DNA from: Varroa destructor
Taxonomy: Eukaryota; Arthropoda; Arachnida; Mesostigmata; Varroidae
Direction: 5' to 3'
NCBI RefSeq assembly: GCF_002443255.2
Contig: NW_019211457.1
Coordinates: forward strand, 36,772,105-36,836,104
DNA: 64,000 nt
Shown: piece by piece, positions 62,230 through 64,000 of the stretch
Numbering within the stretch: position 1 is the stretch's first letter
How the letters are laid out: each line of letters starts with the position of its first letter
Notes under the pieces: model-generated
The model's input: the letters and a program-made list of their open reading frames with translations, nothing else
The model's database searches: none
Told to the model about the DNA's origin: nothing
Position numbers and translations under genes: made by a program

Positions 62230-64000
62230 TCACCAGAAGCACGACTCATACGAATTAGCTAGTTTGTCTGTGAGCCTTATTATGACGATCCAATTATCCG
62301 TCTTTTACTTCTACCGCGTTTTCTCCATTTTCGTTTAGACTGGTCGCTCAGAACAAAGGTTGTTTCCATATCCCTCATGAAATCGTTGGTATAAAAAGTA
62401 TATACTTGGTATTGGCATAAGCCTTTAGCAAGATTAGCATTATTTGTCATAGAAAATGTCATGCACACGCTCTTCAGTAATTTAACTTCGTTTTTTTGAA
62501 AAACTTCAACATTGCGTTGTTAGTGTTTGGCCTATTAGTAGGTAGCTGGCATCCAGTAGAATCGCCATAGGTCTTAGCCGTCCCTGGTGTGCTTCAGTCT
62601 ACTCCAAACGTTAGCGAGCAGGCATTGGTTTATTCATGCCTTTGTGTTTATCAGACGACAGATATTACGGCTGCTCTAATTAAATACCTCAAGCTTATAA
62701 GCGGATGACCTTATTAATTTGGTTCTGACCTTAAAATGACTATCTAGTCTTCGGTAAGGATATCAAAGCATCAATATATAATTAAGAGCAACAGAAACAG
62801 CGGCGGCGTGCAGCACCATATCCGTCCACCGATGTCGTGCGGCGATAGTGGACGGGAATAGATGGCGATGGCTGATCATCCGCTGTCGCGAAATTGGATC
62901 GTTGTTGTGGGCGCAAACTTGTATCCGGGCGTACACGATTCCTGTTGGGGCGCGATGATGACGCAGCTCGGAAAAGGATCCTTTGCCTTAGTCCCTTCAG
63001 AAGTCTTTACCAAGAAACCCAAGAGAAAAGCTTTCTTGAGAACGACCTTTCCTTTGGCTTTTCTTCATAGTCCTCTTCTCTAAGTGTCTTCTCGAGGGGA
63101 TTCTTTCCTTAGGTTCCTTTCCAGTACTACTTCTACTGAGGTGATCTGATTAGCCAGATAATACCTGTGGGCCTGATCGCCAGCAATTCCGTTGTAGACA
63201 TGTGTAGAAATTACTATCAGGCAAAACTACTACCTCGACACCTTTATATATAGTCTTCTTTTCTCGGCTCATTTACTAGACAATTAGTAAATTGTTATTA
63301 TACAGTTCGGAAGCAATATATGCTAACAGTGACCCATGTGCTGTGTCAGTAAATGCTGTGAACCTATTATGTATGCTTTGGTAACTCAATAACGAAGTTT
63401 CAAATAATCCCATGTTATATGGACTGAGTAGTTTACGTTGCTGTCTAGAAAAAACAAAAATAGGCGTCTCCTCATATAATCTCGTTTTCATCATGCCACG
63501 CTCGGTCATGTTTGTTATAGTTTTTATGACTATTTTAACTATTTTAGTATCGCACTATCTAGCAACAGCAGTGACAACTGGGTGTGAAATTGGCCCAGTT
63601 GCCAGTTTATGTCATATGAATATATAGTCGCTCGTGTATTATGATTTCGTCCTGCTGGTGTTTTTTCAAAGCCATAAAACGCGTATTGGTCTTCTATTCA
63701 GAATGACGCCGTTGATTCTGTCACCCTAGTGATCGCAGTGTTCCTGCCTTGTATTCCCAGTATCTACTGGTGGCCGCGTTAGCAATACTACCAACAGGGT
63801 GTAATAGAATGCAACAGCTTCCGTCTTGCTGTAAGTACCGCACCAGCAAAACCCCTGTTAAGGTAACTGGGGCCGTGGAAGAAAAACACATAGTACGATA
63901 AACATAAGAAGCGATGACATCGTACACGGCTCGAATTTGTTACTTATTGATACAGTTTGTCGATGTTGATCGGACACGAAAGATAGCAGACTGACAGCGG
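62230..64000. other. Right end without a recognisable gene
   Basis: A GC-richer patch at about 62800-63090 carries a 73-codon plus-strand ORF (62862-63083, MAMADHPLSRNWIVVVGANL...) that I do not recognise; it could be the start of a gene continuing beyond a splice site, but no clear donor was found. The rest is AT-rich. Confidence 0.4.

Overview
This is eukaryotic DNA, most likely from an arthropod. The background is AT-rich, with at least nine long (TA)n arrays plus (TTC)n, (AAT)n, poly-T and poly-C runs. Short GC-rich exons with GT-AG splice sites are separated by introns of 0.2-7.4 kb. No bacterial gene organisation is present. A mite-like genome such as Varroa would fit, but that is a low-confidence guess from texture alone. 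A 100-base N block at 36190-36289 is an assembly gap.

The main content is one plus-strand gene, from a start codon at 9901 to at least 40061. I traced eleven coding exons (9901-9973, 14111-14363, 19530-19754, 21404-21657, 29056-29375, 31762-31938, 32239-32348, 33881-34137, 34796-35071, 39068-39313, 39930-40061). All ten junctions keep the reading frame, and an in-frame stop lies just upstream of the ATG. The product is about 775 residues before the last exon(s). It is rich in Gly, Ser, Pro and His, looks largely disordered, and is not a family I can name. It has scattered tryptophans next to Gly or acidic residues, an acidic-aromatic patch, a basophilic kinase-type site, a short predicted helix and a patch weakly resembling a WW domain.

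The ends of the gene are less certain. Upstream, a strong splice acceptor at 8771 opens a long leader with a 177-codon upstream ORF, and an alternative first exon may lie at 11634-11670. Downstream there are three frame-compatible 3' ends: 40238-40374, 41671-41758 plus 43994-44087, or 56676-56893, where the stop codon overlaps a poly(A) signal. A 60-base cassette exon (33136-33195) fits between coding exons 7 and 8.

The introns hold three local inverted repeats (14701-14746, 17728-17790, 30255-30315) that could form hairpins. The 3' region contains a diverged inverted-repeat pair (45494-45581 and 46361-46435), an apparent mariner-type transposase relic on the minus strand (62017-62229), a possible sugar-transporter-like fragment (55664-55897, minus) and an unexplained minus-strand open segment near 53.5 kb. 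I see no tRNA, rRNA, CRISPR or defence-type system. The remainder looks like ordinary intronic or intergenic DNA.
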